From assembly GCA_024653205.1 (NCBI GenBank), contig JANLFO010000001.1, forward strand, positions 62,001 to 126,000: DNA of 64,000 nt. Direction: 5' to 3'. The notes beneath the pieces are model-generated. The model worked only from the letters and a program-made list of their open reading frames with translations. It was not told the origin of the DNA and searched no databases. The position numbers and the translations under genes were made by a program. The stretch is from Clostridia bacterium (GTDB lineage: Bacteria; Bacillota; DSM-521; Neomoorellales; SLTJ01). Positions 29,754 through 37,917 of the stretch are shown piece after piece; the first letter of the stretch is position 1; each line of letters starts with the position of its first letter.

Positions 29754-29850
29754 GCCCCCGCCAAAACCGGCAGGAATTTCTTGCGCGCCTGGCAAATTGT
29801 GCATATCAAAGGGAGGCAATGATTCCCGCTCCTGCCCCGGTTCCCGGAAG
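29754..29850 (+). repeat. Copy of the 5' leader of the sugar transferase gene
   Basis: 97 bases nearly identical to 35970-36066, including AAAGGGAGGCA-ATG. It is followed directly by transferase 3' sequence, so the whole segment is a transferase locus with its middle removed. Confidence 0.9.
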
Positions 29851-29852
29851 TA

Positions 29853-30220
29853 GGCCGCCGCTTCAAGCTCTACAAGCGCCAACGAGGCCGACGGCCCGGT
29901 ATTCAAGATTAAAAACGACCCCCGCGTCACCCGCGTGGGCCGGGTCCTCAGGCGCACCAGCCTGGACGAGCTTCCCCAGTTCATCAACGTGCTCAAAGGG
30001 GACATGAGCGTGGTGGGCCCGCGCCCGCCCCTTCCCCACGAAGTGGAGCAGTACGACGGCGCCTGGCGGCGAAGGCTTTCGGTCAAGCCCGGCATCACCT
30101 GCATCTGGCAGGCCACGGCCAGAAACCACGCCAGCGCACATAGACCGCTGGAGCCTGTGGCTGGATATCAAGTTCGTGGCCCGCACCGCCCTGGCCGTCC
30201 TGGGCATGACAGGGCAGTGA
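29853..30220 (+). pseudogene. Sugar phosphotransferase remnant, copy A
   Basis: Matches 37160-37607 of the intact gene, with two internal losses: about 60 bases after CTCTACAAG, and about 31 bases after CCACGCCAGC before ACATAGACCGCTGG. The catalytic block ([27 protein letters not shown]) is still readable, but the frame is lost after NHAS. It ends at the TGA replacing the intact TAA. Confidence 0.9.
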
Positions 30221-30235
30221 GGGCAGACAGTTTCA

Positions 30236-30264
30236 TTGCCCAGACTTCCCGGTTATGGTAAGAT
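30236..30264 (+). promoter_or_regulatory. Promoter after transferase copy A
   Basis: TTGCCC, 17-bp spacer, TAAGAT with an extended TGG before the -10. The block aligns with the one at 37624-37652 behind the intact gene. Confidence 0.6.
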
Positions 30265-30284
30265 AAGGCCAGGAGGGAGGCCGG

Positions 30285-30668
30285 ATGGCTATGCCTCGAG
30301 AGGAGATCGAGAAGCCGCAGGAGCAGATAGCTGCCGGGGCGGAAAGCCCCGGGCCGGGCGGTGGAGGTCCCTACCGGGGCTTTGATCCTTTCATACAGTA
30401 CGTTCTTCACCGGCTGGACAGCATAGAAGCTAGCCTGCGCGGAGAGATAAAGCAGTTAGAGGGCAAAGTGGACGCCAAGATAGAGCAGTTGGACGCCAAG
30501 ATAGATGACAAGATAGAGCAGATGGGTGCTAGGCTGGATGACAAGATAGGCAAGCTGGAAAACAAAATAGACAGGTTGCACGGAGAAATTCACTGGCTTA
30601 TCGGGATCGTAATCGGCGCAGCAGGTCTCGCCGTGGCAATAGTTGCCTGGTTGTCCCAGGCCAGGTAG
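30285..30668 (+). CDS. Coiled-coil protein with C-terminal membrane anchor
   Basis: 127 residues. The middle is a regular coiled coil with repeated short units (KIEQLDAKIDDKIEQMGARLDDKIGKL). A transmembrane helix follows at about 102-122 (IGIVIGAAGLAVAIVAWL). The N-terminus is Pro/Gly-rich. ATG 30285 has GGAGGGAGG upstream and the promoter at 30236. No enzyme motif is present. It occupies the module between transferase copies A and B. Tail-anchored coiled-coil proteins of this size are common beside toxin-antitoxin genes, but no function can be assigned. Confidence 0.65.
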   Translation: MAMPREEIEKPQEQIAAGAESPGPGGGGPYRGFDPFIQYVLHRLDSIEASLRGEIKQLEGKVDAKIEQLDAKIDDKIEQMGARLDDKIGKLENKIDRLHGEIHWLIGIVIGAAGLAVAIVAWLSQAR

Positions 30669-30687
30669 ACCCCGCCAGCCAGACCTC

Positions 30688-30774
30688 GACTACATAGACC
30701 GCTGGAGCCTGTGGCTGGATATCAAGCTCGTGGCCCGCACCGCCCTGGCCGTGTTGAGCCTGACGGGGCAGTAA
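30688..30774 (+). pseudogene. Sugar transferase 3' end, copy B
   Basis: 87 bases matching the last 29 codons of the intact gene ([26 protein letters not shown]). Unlike copies A, C and D it keeps the TACATAGACC join without the GCACATAG deletion junction. Confidence 0.9.
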
Positions 30775-30860
30775 GGGAGCCTCGCCTTGCTCGCGCATAC
30801 ACAACCGGCGGCCCGCACCTGCCCGGGATTTCGCGCCTGACCGGTCAACAGGGGGCTCGA

Positions 30861-32096
30861 ATGGTGAAGGACTACCGTGATCCGCTTTACGGCTTTATCA
30901 CCGTGAACGATTGCGAACAGCGAATCATCGATACGCGCTACTTCCAGCGGCTGCGGAACGTAAACCAGCTAGGCACCACGTTCCTAGTCTACCCCAGCGC
31001 CATGCATACTCGTTTTGAGCACTCGCTGGGCACCCTCTTTGTGATGGACAAGATGCTGGACACATTGCTGTCCAGATACGGCAAGGTTCTAGGATGGTCA
31101 CCAGCCGAGGCGGCTGCGTACCGGCGCATGGGCCGGTTGGCCGGGTTGCTGCACGACCTGGGACACGCGCCGTTCTCCCATGCGGCGGAGGGGCTTTTTC
31201 CGGGTGGTCTGGAGCACCAAGATTACACCTTGCTCCTAATCACTTCTACGGAGATAGCCGACCTCATTGACGGCTTCCTCGGACCGGGAGGGGCGACCAC
31301 GGTGGCCGAAATTGCCGTGGGTGCGGCCAAGGATAGGAATGCGGCCTTCGTCTCTGAACTGCTGACGGGAGACTTCGGTGCCGACCGCATAGACTATCTA
31401 ATCAGGGACTCCTACCACCTGGGGGTGCAGTACGGTCGCTTTGACGTTCACCGCCTCCTTAACACCCTGATGGTGCGGCAGCACCATGAAGACGGCGGAC
31501 CGGAGCTGGTTTTGGAGGAAGGCGGCATCCACACCGTGGAGGGATTTCTCCTCGCCCGTTACTTCATGTTCCTAGACGTGTACTATCACAAGACGAGGCG
31601 CATTTTAGATTACCACCTGGCAGAATTTCTAACGGCGACCTTGAAGGGAGGAACCTACCCCCGCGACGTAGAAGATTTTGCCGGGTGGGATGATCACCGG
31701 GTGTGGTCCTTGTTGAACGCGCACAGGAATCATGATGCGGCGCGCCGTCTCCTTGAGCGTCGGCACTTCCGGGCCGCCTTCGAAACCAGTGATCATCCTG
31801 ACCCGGTAGAACTGGAGCGGTTCGACTGGCTCAAGGCGGAGGTTAAGGCTCGGTTTGGCGAAGAGCAGATCCGTTTCGACGAGGCCACCAGGGCGCCGTA
31901 CGCCTACGAGCGACCACCGATCTATGTCCGTCACCGGGACGGCTATGTTCCCCTGAAGGATCGATCCTCCCTGGTCCGCGATCTGAGGCGAATCGAGAAA
32001 TGCCGTGTTTATGCAGAGCCCGCGATCAGGGATGAGGTAGAGAGCTTCTGCGATTACTTCTGGAAACAGAGGCAGGCAAGAAGAGGAGGTGGATGA
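30861..32096 (+). CDS. HD-domain dNTPase-like hydrolase (YwfO-like)
   Basis: 411 residues. The HD motifs are THTRFEHSLG-like (MHTRFEHSLGTLF), then LLHDLGHAPFSHAAE, and the later D in GADRIDYLIRDSYHLGV. This is the COG1078 group related to SAMHD1 and B. subtilis YwfO, which hydrolyse (d)NTPs. ATG 30861 follows an AGGGGG site. The next gene, YwgA-like, starts 2 bases after the stop. YwfO and YwgA are neighbours in Bacillus too, so the pair is a conserved unit. It sits between transferase copies B and C. dNTP depletion is a known defence strategy, so a role in phage defence or toxin-antitoxin action is possible but inferred. Confidence 0.88.
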   Translation: MVKDYRDPLYGFITVNDCEQRIIDTRYFQRLRNVNQLGTTFLVYPSAMHTRFEHSLGTLFVMDKMLDTLLSRYGKVLGWSPAEAAAYRRMGRLAGLLHDLGHAPFSHAAEGLFPGGLEHQDYTLLLITSTEIADLIDGFLGPGGATTVAEIAVGAAKDRNAAFVSELLTGDFGADRIDYLIRDSYHLGVQYGRFDVHRLLNTLMVRQHHEDGGPELVLEEGGIHTVEGFLLARYFMFLDVYYHKTRRILDYHLAEFLTATLKGGTYPRDVEDFAGWDDHRVWSLLNAHRNHDAARRLLERRHFRAAFETSDHPDPVELERFDWLKAEVKARFGEEQIRFDEATRAPYAYERPPIYVRHRDGYVPLKDRSSLVRDLRRIEKCRVYAEPAIRDEVESFCDYFWKQRQARRGGG

Positions 32097-32097
32097 A

Positions 32098-32637
32098 ATG
32101 GGCGAGCGGCTCAGGCGCCTGGGAGCAGTAGCCCAGGCAGTGTGCGCGGGCACGGAGAGGGGCTTGCCCGTGGGCCACACTCTACTGCAGAAGCTCTTTT
32201 ACTTCCTGGAGCATGGCAAGGGGCGAGACTTGGGGTACCGCTACCGGCTCTACCACTACGGCCCGTACTGCCAGGAGGTTTGGGCGGACCTGAGCTACCT
32301 TGAGGATGTAGGTGCGGTATCCATTCGCGGCGGTCCCAACGGTTACGGTTACCATATCTATGCTCGGGAAGATATCAAGGGCCTCGTAAGCTTCGCTGAC
32401 GAAGACCTCAGGAAGCAAGTGAATAGCTTGGTGGAGTTCCTTGGTGGCCGGTCGGCGCGGGAGCTGGAATGCTTGGCTACCACCCACTACGTTTACAAAG
32501 AGCTCCGGCGGGCGCGGCAGGATTCTGCCCCTGCTTGGGAGACGGTAATGCAGGGGGTGCGGGCCCTAAAGCCGCACTTGAGCGAGGACGAGGTTCGGGC
32601 GGCCTGGCAGGCCTTGCAGGAGAAGGGCTTGTTATGA
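32098..32637 (+). CDS. YwgA / PanA (DUF4065)-like protein
   Basis: 179 residues. The core LLQKLFYFLEHGKG, YRLYHYGPYCQEVWADL and VGAVSI follows the YwgA and Panacea-like fold, whose members include antitoxins that neutralise diverse toxins. The C-terminus is a helical tail (ALKPHLSEDEVRAAWQALQ). ATG 32098 is preceded by AGGAGGTGG. It is co-translated with the HD hydrolase. A regulator or antitoxin of the hydrolase is the natural reading, not shown here. Two shorter relatives (33753-33975 and 38273-38350) are remnants of the same gene. Confidence 0.8.
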   Translation: MGERLRRLGAVAQAVCAGTERGLPVGHTLLQKLFYFLEHGKGRDLGYRYRLYHYGPYCQEVWADLSYLEDVGAVSIRGGPNGYGYHIYAREDIKGLVSFADEDLRKQVNSLVEFLGGRSARELECLATTHYVYKELRRARQDSAPAWETVMQGVRALKPHLSEDEVRAAWQALQEKGLL

Positions 32638-32682
32638 AGCCCGGATAAAGCGGCCCTCCCCCTTTGCCCGTAGGAGGTCAGG

Positions 32683-33178
32683 CGCCTGGTGCTGGCCCTG
32701 GCCGTCAAGCTCGATACGCCCGGGCCGGTGTTCTACGCCCAGGAGCGGGTGGGCCTGCACGGCCGCCGCTTCAAGCTCTATAAGTTCCGCACCATGGTTA
32801 AGGACGCGGACAAGCTCCTGCCGCAGTTGCTCTCCGCCAACGAGGCCGACGGGCCGGTATTCAAGATTAAAAACGACCCCCGCGTCACCCGCGTGGGCCG
32901 GGTCCTCAGGCGCATCAGCCTGGACGAGCTTCCCCAGTTCATCAACGTGCTCAAAGGGGACATGAGCGTGGTGGGCCCGCGCCCGCCCCTGCCCCACGAG
33001 GTGGAGCAGTACGACGGCGCCTGGCGCCGGCGGCTGTCGGTCAAGCCCGGCATCACCTGCATCTGGCAGGCCACGGCCAGGAGCCACGCCAGCACACATA
33101 GACCGCTGGAGCCTGTGGCTGGATATCAAGCTCGTGGCCCGCACCGCCCTGGCCGTCCTGGGCATGACGGGGCAGTAA
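32683..33178 (+). pseudogene. Sugar phosphotransferase remnant, copy C
   Basis: Longest partial copy. It begins at the membrane-helix end of the transferase domain ([23 protein letters not shown]) and continues in frame through [18 protein letters not shown] sequence. It carries the same roughly 31-base loss after CCACGCCAGC as copies A and D, which shifts the frame for the last 28 codons. It lacks the N-terminal membrane and CoA-binding-like parts. Confidence 0.92.
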
Positions 33179-33246
33179 GAGGTCGTGCTCTGGCCGGGGT
33201 TGTTGTGGTAGGATAGAACTGAATTCCGTATGGGAGGTAGTTCATA

Positions 33247-33447
33247 TTGGAAGGGCCACAACGGTTAAGAGAACGGTATATAGTAGATGCTGCCGGTAGA
33301 AAGCAGGGGGTCATCATTCCGGTGGCGCGGTACCGGCGCCTGCTAGAGGACCTTCACGACTTGGCAGTAGTAGCGGAGCGGCGGGAGGAAGCCTCGGTTC
33401 CCCTGGAGGAAATCAAACATCGGCTGAAAGAGGATGGAATACTATAG
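33247..33447 (+). CDS. RelB/Phd-like antitoxin
   Basis: 66 residues. RERYIVDAAGRKQGVIIPVARYRRLLEDLHDLAVVAERREE is typical of Phd/YefM-type antitoxins that fold around a ParE/RelE toxin. TTG 33247 is chosen because GGGAGGT lies 8 bases upstream. The stop overlaps the toxin start by 14 bases. An extended -10 (TGGTAGGAT) at about 33206 may drive the pair. Confidence 0.82.
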   Translation: MEGPQRLRERYIVDAAGRKQGVIIPVARYRRLLEDLHDLAVVAERREEASVPLEEIKHRLKEDGIL

Positions 33448-33703
33448 CGTTTATCTCAAGCCCTCCGCGGAAAAGGATCTGCGGCGGTTGTCTCCGCCGC
33501 TGGTTTCACGTGTTTTGGCGGCAATTGAGGGGTTGCGGTCGGCGCCCTTTCCTCCGGGCGCGGTTAAACTGACCGGCGCACAGCGCGTTTATCGGCTCCG
33601 GGTCGGCGACTACCGCATCATATACGAGGTTAATGCCCACACCCGCGAGGTAACGGTATACTATGTCCGGCACCGTCGGGAGGCCTATCGTAGCCTACCA
33701 TAA
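33434..33703 (+). CDS. RelE/ParE-family toxin
   Basis: 89 residues with the RelE fold pattern: YSVYLKPSAEKDLRRLSPPL, KLTGAQRVYRLRVGDYRIIYEV and VYYVRHRREAYR. The basic residues of the family active site (R in YRLRVGDYRI and the C-terminal RHRREAY) are present, so mRNA interferase activity is plausible. It is translationally coupled to the antitoxin. It lies in the module following transferase copy C. Confidence 0.9.
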   Translation: MEYYSVYLKPSAEKDLRRLSPPLVSRVLAAIEGLRSAPFPPGAVKLTGAQRVYRLRVGDYRIIYEVNAHTREVTVYYVRHRREAYRSLP

Positions 33704-33752
33704 AGCAGGTGTAACTCGAGCATCGCCGGGCAGTAGGGGGTGTGCTCGGCCC

Positions 33753-33975
33753 ATGCATAAAGATTACCGTGAGATGGGTGAACGGCGGAGGCGGCTAGGA
33801 GCCATGGCTCAGACGGTGCACGCGGGCTCTTCTATTTCCTAGAGCACGCGGAGGGCATCGATTTGGGCTACCGCTACCGCCTGTACCACTACGGCCCGTA
33901 TTGTCACGAGGTGTGGGCTGACCTGAGTTACCTTGAAGGCATCGGCGCCGTGGCCGTGATACTACACGCCCCGAA
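33753..33975 (+). pseudogene. Fused remnant of ywfO start and ywgA-like gene
   Basis: The first six codons (MHKDYR) resemble the start of the HD gene at 30861, then the sequence jumps to the ywgA start (MGERRRRLGAMAQTVHAG). A second gap removes the LQKL part before FYFLEHAEGIDLGYRYRLYHYGPYCHEVWADL. The HD gene is entirely lost. The frame stops early. Just upstream, GGGCAGTAGGGGG at about 33729 may be a trace of another transferase 3' end. Confidence 0.85.
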
Positions 33976-34051
33976 CGCCCGGAAGAACAGAATAGGAGAA
34001 AAAGGCGGCATACGAAGCAAGAATAGTCGAGCAAGAGCGCTCGGAAGGCCG

Positions 34052-34172
34052 TGCATCTGGCAGGCCACGGCCAGGAGCCACGCCAGCGCACATAGACCGC
34101 TGGAGCCTGTGGCTGGATATCAAGCTCGTAGCCCGCACCGCCCTGGCCGTCTTGGGCATGACGGGGCAATAG
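34052..34172 (+). pseudogene. Sugar transferase 3' end, copy D
   Basis: 121 bases from TGCATCTGGCAGGCC to the stop, with the same GCACATAG deletion junction as copy A. Just upstream, 33985-34020 resembles leader sequence 36078-36115 (ATACGAAGCAAGAA), so this too joins leader to 3' end. Confidence 0.9.
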
Positions 34173-34188
34173 GGGAGAACCTTCGTCA

Positions 34189-34218
34189 TTGACCACCGGC
34201 TCGATTATGGAGTATGAT
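34189..34218 (+). promoter_or_regulatory. Promoter of the AbrB/PIN pair
   Basis: TTGACC, 18-bp spacer, TATGAT, 17 bases after the copy D stop and 25 before the antitoxin start. Confidence 0.7.
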
Positions 34219-34242
34219 AGTGGCCAGGAAGGGGGAACGGTC

Positions 34243-34518
34243 ATGGCGGAAATCCGGGCTGCGGCCCGTATCACCGGAAAGGGGCAGGTACAGGTACCTC
34301 TAAGCATCAGAAAGGCAGTAGGGGCAGAAATCGGGGACGATTTGCTTTTCGCGGTGACGGACGACGGCCGCATAACGGTCGAGTTGCGTAAACGCACCCG
34401 CCTTAGGCACCTAGGGGGGGTTCTGCGGACCGAAAGGCAATTTCCGGGCATTGAAGAGGAGGAAGTGGGTGCCCGCGAGGCGTGGGTCCGGCGGCGACAG
34501 GCGGGCACTGAGAAGTGA
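34243..34518 (+). CDS. AbrB/SpoVT-type antitoxin
   Basis: 91 residues. The N-terminal swapped-hairpin AbrB domain is clear (ARITGKGQVQVPLSIRKAVGAEIGDDLLF). The C-terminal tail is the toxin-binding part. ATG 34243 has AAGGGGGAA upstream, and the frame extends further upstream without a site. The stop overlaps the PIN toxin start (GTGA). It is expected to bind its own promoter at 34189 together with the toxin. Confidence 0.9.
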   Translation: MAEIRAAARITGKGQVQVPLSIRKAVGAEIGDDLLFAVTDDGRITVELRKRTRLRHLGGVLRTERQFPGIEEEEVGAREAWVRRRQAGTEK

Positions 34519-34952
34519 AGAAGGCTTGGGTGGATGCCAATGTAGTGCTACGGTTCTTGCTGCGGGATGACGAGCGGTTGTATGCCAAGGCGGCAAGGAT
34601 TATGGACCTGGTGGAAGAGGGTCAACTTCTTCTGCTAGTATCGCCCCTCACGGTGGCCGAACTGGTGTGGACCCTCGAGTCGTTTTACGCCCTTCCCAGG
34701 GAGCGTATCAGAGAAGTTCTGTCCGCCTTTCTGACCGCAAGCGGTGTCGAGGCGGAGGAGCGGCAAGTGGTGCTGGCCGCCCTTGAGGACTATGTGGAGC
34801 AAAATGTTGATTTTATCGATGCCTACCTGGCCAGGCATGCCGTGGCCAGGGGGGTGCCTCTGGTGTGCACCTTTGATCGGAAACACTTTTCCAGGCTGCC
34901 CGTCCGCACTCTTCTGGGGCCGGAAGGGCAGCAGCAGGAGACACCTCCTTAA
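34515..34952 (+). CDS. PIN-domain RNase toxin (VapC-like)
   Basis: 145 residues. The acidic residues of the PIN active site are visible: D8 in WVDANVVLRFLL, E in TVAELVWTLE, D in VDFIDAYLA and D in VCTFDRKHF. The VDANVxLRFLL start is typical of this VapC branch. GTG 34515 is coupled to the antitoxin. All key residues appear intact, unlike the truncated vapC at 25715. Confidence 0.9.
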   Translation: MKKAWVDANVVLRFLLRDDERLYAKAARIMDLVEEGQLLLLVSPLTVAELVWTLESFYALPRERIREVLSAFLTASGVEAEERQVVLAALEDYVEQNVDFIDAYLARHAVARGVPLVCTFDRKHFSRLPVRTLLGPEGQQQETPP

Positions 34953-35185
34953 ATTAGGCCGGCTATTTCCCGGCCGGGGCGTACTTACGCACTGCGGGTC
35001 TGACCGCGAGCACTTTTCATGCCGGTGGCGACGCCCAACAGGCCGCCCACCCAACCCGGTCGCCGGGGCGGTCACGTTATAGGCGTGGCTTTTTCCTCCG
35101 CGAAGCGGTGGTATACTGCGCATAGAGCGGCCGCGAGCCGTTGTCGCCGGCCCGCCCGAGGGGTCAGATAAGGAGGTGAAGGGCG

Positions 35186-35923
35186 GTGGGCACAGCCAAC
35201 CCGCAGGAGTTCGAGGAGCTAATCCGGCAGAAGCTGCCGGAGTTGCTCCGGCGGCGACCGGAGTTCCGGCACGAAATCATGGGTATAATGGCCGAGACCC
35301 TGGCCACCAAGGACGAGCTGGCAGCCATTCTGAAGCGATTGGAGGCCCACGAGGAGGCCAGCCGCCGCCGCTTTGAGGCTATGGAGCGTCGCTTTGAGGC
35401 CATAGAGCGCCGCTTTGAGGCCGTAGATCGTCGCTTCGAGGCCGTAGAGCGCCGCTTCGAGGCCGTAGATCGTCGCTTCGAGGCCCTAGAGCGTCGCCTG
35501 GAGGGGGTAATTACCGATCTGCGGGACCTGCGCCTGGAAGTTTCCGCCTTAAGCGGCAGGCTCGGACGCGGCCTGGAGGACATCGTGCGCCAGACGGTAG
35601 AGCGCTTCTCCGGGCAGAAGTTCCGGGAAGCCAAACGTCTGGTGCTGCAGGACGAGGCCGGGGAGCTGTACGGCGTGCCGGCGGAAGTGGAGTTCGACCT
35701 CTACCTGGCGGACGATTTGAGCTGGGTGGTGGAGGTCAAGTCCCACGTCAAGACGGGGGACGTACTAAACTTCTACCGCAAGAAGCTCTTTGCCGAGGCC
35801 CAACTGGGCCGCCCCCTCAAGGGGCTTTTAATCAGCGCCAGTATCGACCGGCAGGCCAAGAAGAGGTGCCGGGAGCTGGGGCTGGAAGTCATGTGCCGGG
35901 CCGTCGTCCAAAACCGGGCCTAG
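35186..35923 (+). CDS. Heptad-repeat coiled coil fused to PD-(D/E)XK nuclease-like domain (DUF3782-like)
   Basis: 245 residues. Residues 1-55 are helical, and 61-108 are near-identical heptads (RRFEAME, RRFEAIE, RRFEAVD...). The C-terminal half holds EVEFDLYLADDLSWVVEVKSHVK, a D-x(n)-ExK signature of the restriction-nuclease fold. The GTG start is preceded by AAGGAGGTGAAGG. Proteins of this kind are common in thermophiles and cyanobacteria, with unknown role. A DNA-related function is inferred from the fold. It lies directly before the intact transferase locus. Confidence 0.75.
   Translation: MGTANPQEFEELIRQKLPELLRRRPEFRHEIMGIMAETLATKDELAAILKRLEAHEEASRRRFEAMERRFEAIERRFEAVDRRFEAVERRFEAVDRRFEALERRLEGVITDLRDLRLEVSALSGRLGRGLEDIVRQTVERFSGQKFREAKRLVLQDEAGELYGVPAEVEFDLYLADDLSWVVEVKSHVKTGDVLNFYRKKLFAEAQLGRPLKGLLISASIDRQAKKRCRELGLEVMCRAVVQNRA
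35366..35491 (+). repeat. 21-bp tandem repeat, six units, encoding RRFEA heptads
   Basis: Six in-frame 21-base units (CGCCGCTTTGAGGCC-type) plus a diverged seventh. Units vary by a few bases. Copy-number change would lengthen or shorten the coiled coil by whole heptads. Confidence 0.9.
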
Positions 35924-35969
35924 CGCCCACCGGCGCCCGCAAGTGTTCCGGCTCCAAAATTACTTTGCA

Positions 35970-36066
35970 GCCCCCGCCAAAACCGGCAGGAATTTCTTGC
36001 GCGCCTGGCAAATTGTGCATACCAAAGGGAGGCAATGGTTCCCGCTCCTGCCCCGGTTCCCGGAAG
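35970..36066 (+). repeat. Leader of the intact sugar transferase gene (repeated at 29754-29850)
   Basis: 97 bases shared with the copy A locus. It contains AAAGGGAGGCA followed by ATG 36035, opening a 34-codon frame to 36139 (MVPAPAPVPGSETQGKEE...). This could be a leader peptide, but composition gives no support beyond the ribosome site. Confidence 0.75.
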
Positions 36067-36191
36067 CGAGACCCAGGGCAAAGAAGAGAGAAGAAAAAAG
36101 GGGGATACGAAGCAAGAACATTCCCAAACCGACCGGTAACGGCAGCCGGTCGTCCGTCATTGCGCGCCTTGGGAGGAGGTAGAAACCGGTC

Positions 36192-37607
36192 ATGCTGCGC
36201 CATCGCGTGCGCGAGCTGCGCCTCGCCATGGCCGTGGTGGAGGCGGGCGCGGTGTTCGTTTCCGCCGCCCTGGCCGCGGCCGCCCGCTTCCCCAGCCTGG
36301 AGCAGGCGGCGGCCGTCCTGCAGGCCCAGCTCGGTCCCCACCTTTTCTGGGTAACCTGGCTCGTTCCGGCGGCCTGGGTGGTGCTGCTGGACGGCTTCGG
36401 GCTTTACCACCCCCGGAGGCTGTGGGCGGCCCGGGAGGAGGCCCTTTTGGTGCTGCGGGCCTGGCTCTTACTGGGCGCCGGCCTGGCCGCCTTCCTGGTG
36501 CTGGCCAAGGTGGACGTAAGCCGCCTGTTCTTGGCCTATTTCCTTTCCTTCCTGCTTTTGCTCACCCTGGCCCTGCGGCTAGCCCTGCGCGCCGGCTTCA
36601 GCTTCCTGCGGCGCCGGGGCCGCAACCGGCGTTACCTCTTGCTGGTGGGGGGCGGCGGCCGGGGCCGGCGGCTTTTGCAGGGGCTAAGGCGGCACCCGGA
36701 GCTGGGCATAGAGGCCGTAGGGTACCTGGACGACGACCCCTCCCCGGAAATGGCGGTGGACGGCCTGCCCCGCCTGGGGCCGGTGGAAGCCCTGGAAGAG
36801 GTGCTGCACTCCCGGGTGGTGGACGAAGTGGCGGTGTGCCTGCCGCTCTCCGCCCTGGACAAGCTCAACCGGGTAATAGAGGTGTGCGAAGCCGAGGGCA
36901 AGCAGGTGCGCCTGCCGGTGGACTTCTGGCCCACCCGGGTCTTTAAGGGCCGGCTGGCCGAGTTCGAGGGCGTGCCCCTGCTCACCCTCTCCTGCGGCCC
37001 GGATAGGGAATTGGCCCTGGCGGCCAAGCGGCTGTTCGACCTGGCCTTCTCCGTCCTGGCGCTGGCCCTCACCTCCCCGCTCTTTCTTCTCATCGCCCTG
37101 GCCATCAAGCTCGACTCCCCCGGCCCGGTCTTTTACGCCCAGGAGCGGGTGGGCCTGCACGGCCGCCGCTTCAAGCTCTACAAGTTCCGCACCATGGTTA
37201 AGGACGCGGACAAGCTCCTCCCCCAGCTTTTGGCGGCCAACGAGGCCGACGGGCCGGTGTTCAAGATCAAAAACGACCCCCGCGTCACCCGCGTGGGCCG
37301 GGTCCTCAGGCGCACCAGCCTGGACGAGCTGCCCCAGTTCATCAACGTGCTCAAAGGGGACATGAGCGTGGTGGGCCCGCGGCCGCCCCTGCCGCACGAA
37401 GTGGAGCAGTACGACGGCGCCTGGCGCCGGCGCCTTTCCGTCAAGCCCGGCATCACGTGCATCTGGCAGGCCACGACCAGAAACCACGCCAGCTTCGAGG
37501 AATGGGTGAAGATGGACCTGGAGTACATAGACCGCTGGAGCCTGTGGCTGGATATTAAGCTGGTGGCCCGTACCGCCCTGGCCGTCCTGGGCATGACGGG
37601 GCAGTAA
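36192..37607 (+). CDS. Undecaprenyl-phosphate sugar phosphotransferase
   Basis: 471 residues. Transfers a sugar-1-phosphate to undecaprenyl phosphate to start glycan assembly. Four N-terminal membrane helices (about 10-130) are followed by a Rossmann-like domain (YLLLVGGGGRGRRLL, YLDDDPSPEM), a fifth helix near 285-305, and the catalytic bacterial sugar transferase domain ([52 protein letters not shown]). ATG 36192 follows GGGAGGAGG. It is the only complete copy. Its 3' third is reused in five partial copies from 29853 to 38451. Substrate is unknown (Glc/Gal-1-P are usual). Confidence 0.94.
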   Translation: MLRHRVRELRLAMAVVEAGAVFVSAALAAAARFPSLEQAAAVLQAQLGPHLFWVTWLVPAAWVVLLDGFGLYHPRRLWAAREEALLVLRAWLLLGAGLAAFLVLAKVDVSRLFLAYFLSFLLLLTLALRLALRAGFSFLRRRGRNRRYLLLVGGGGRGRRLLQGLRRHPELGIEAVGYLDDDPSPEMAVDGLPRLGPVEALEEVLHSRVVDEVAVCLPLSALDKLNRVIEVCEAEGKQVRLPVDFWPTRVFKGRLAEFEGVPLLTLSCGPDRELALAAKRLFDLAFSVLALALTSPLFLLIALAIKLDSPGPVFYAQERVGLHGRRFKLYKFRTMVKDADKLLPQLLAANEADGPVFKIKNDPRVTRVGRVLRRTSLDELPQFINVLKGDMSVVGPRPPLPHEVEQYDGAWRRRLSVKPGITCIWQATTRNHASFEEWVKMDLEYIDRWSLWLDIKLVARTALAVLGMTGQ

Positions 37608-37623
37608 GCGCACGGCATTCGCG

Positions 37624-37652
37624 TTGCCCGTACTTCCCGTTTATGGTAGGCT
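37624..37652 (+). promoter_or_regulatory. Promoter-like block after the intact transferase gene
   Basis: TTGCCC, 17-bp spacer, TAGGCT with TGG before the -10. Surrounding bases (GTACTTCCCGTTTATGG) match the block behind copy A. Confidence 0.5.
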
Positions 37653-37716
37653 GGAGGCAGGGGGGAGGCGGGACGGCTGTACCTCAAGATGACCTCTGAA
37701 GCCTCAGCGGCAGAGT

Positions 37717-37917
37717 ATGCAAGCCGGAATGGTTGCGTCGGCACGCCGGGTGGGGAGCGGGGTAGGGAACGCGGTGGCCGGAACGGCAAGATACCCGGAA
37801 GACATCGCAAAAGCGTTGAGCGCATATCCGGGTCCGGTGGCCAAAGAGTACGTTGCGAAAGCGCAGAAGGTGATAGAGTGGATAAGGCAGACCGCGCATC
37901 TGGAATCGGAACCCTGA
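37717..37917 (+). CDS. Small hypothetical protein before a nucleotidyltransferase
   Basis: 66 residues, not recognised. The C-terminal part (AKALSAYPGPVAKEYVAKAQKVIEWIRQ) is helical and amphipathic. It overlaps the nucleotidyltransferase gene by 40 bases, which suggests coupling if real. It could also be the N-terminal relic of a HEPN partner. Confidence 0.4.
   Translation: MQAGMVASARRVGSGVGNAVAGTARYPEDIAKALSAYPGPVAKEYVAKAQKVIEWIRQTAHLESEP

Noticed and set aside
29378-30007. 209-codon forward frame before transferase copy A
   Set aside because: It crosses the transferase remnant in the wrong frame, has no ribosome site and no family-like content.
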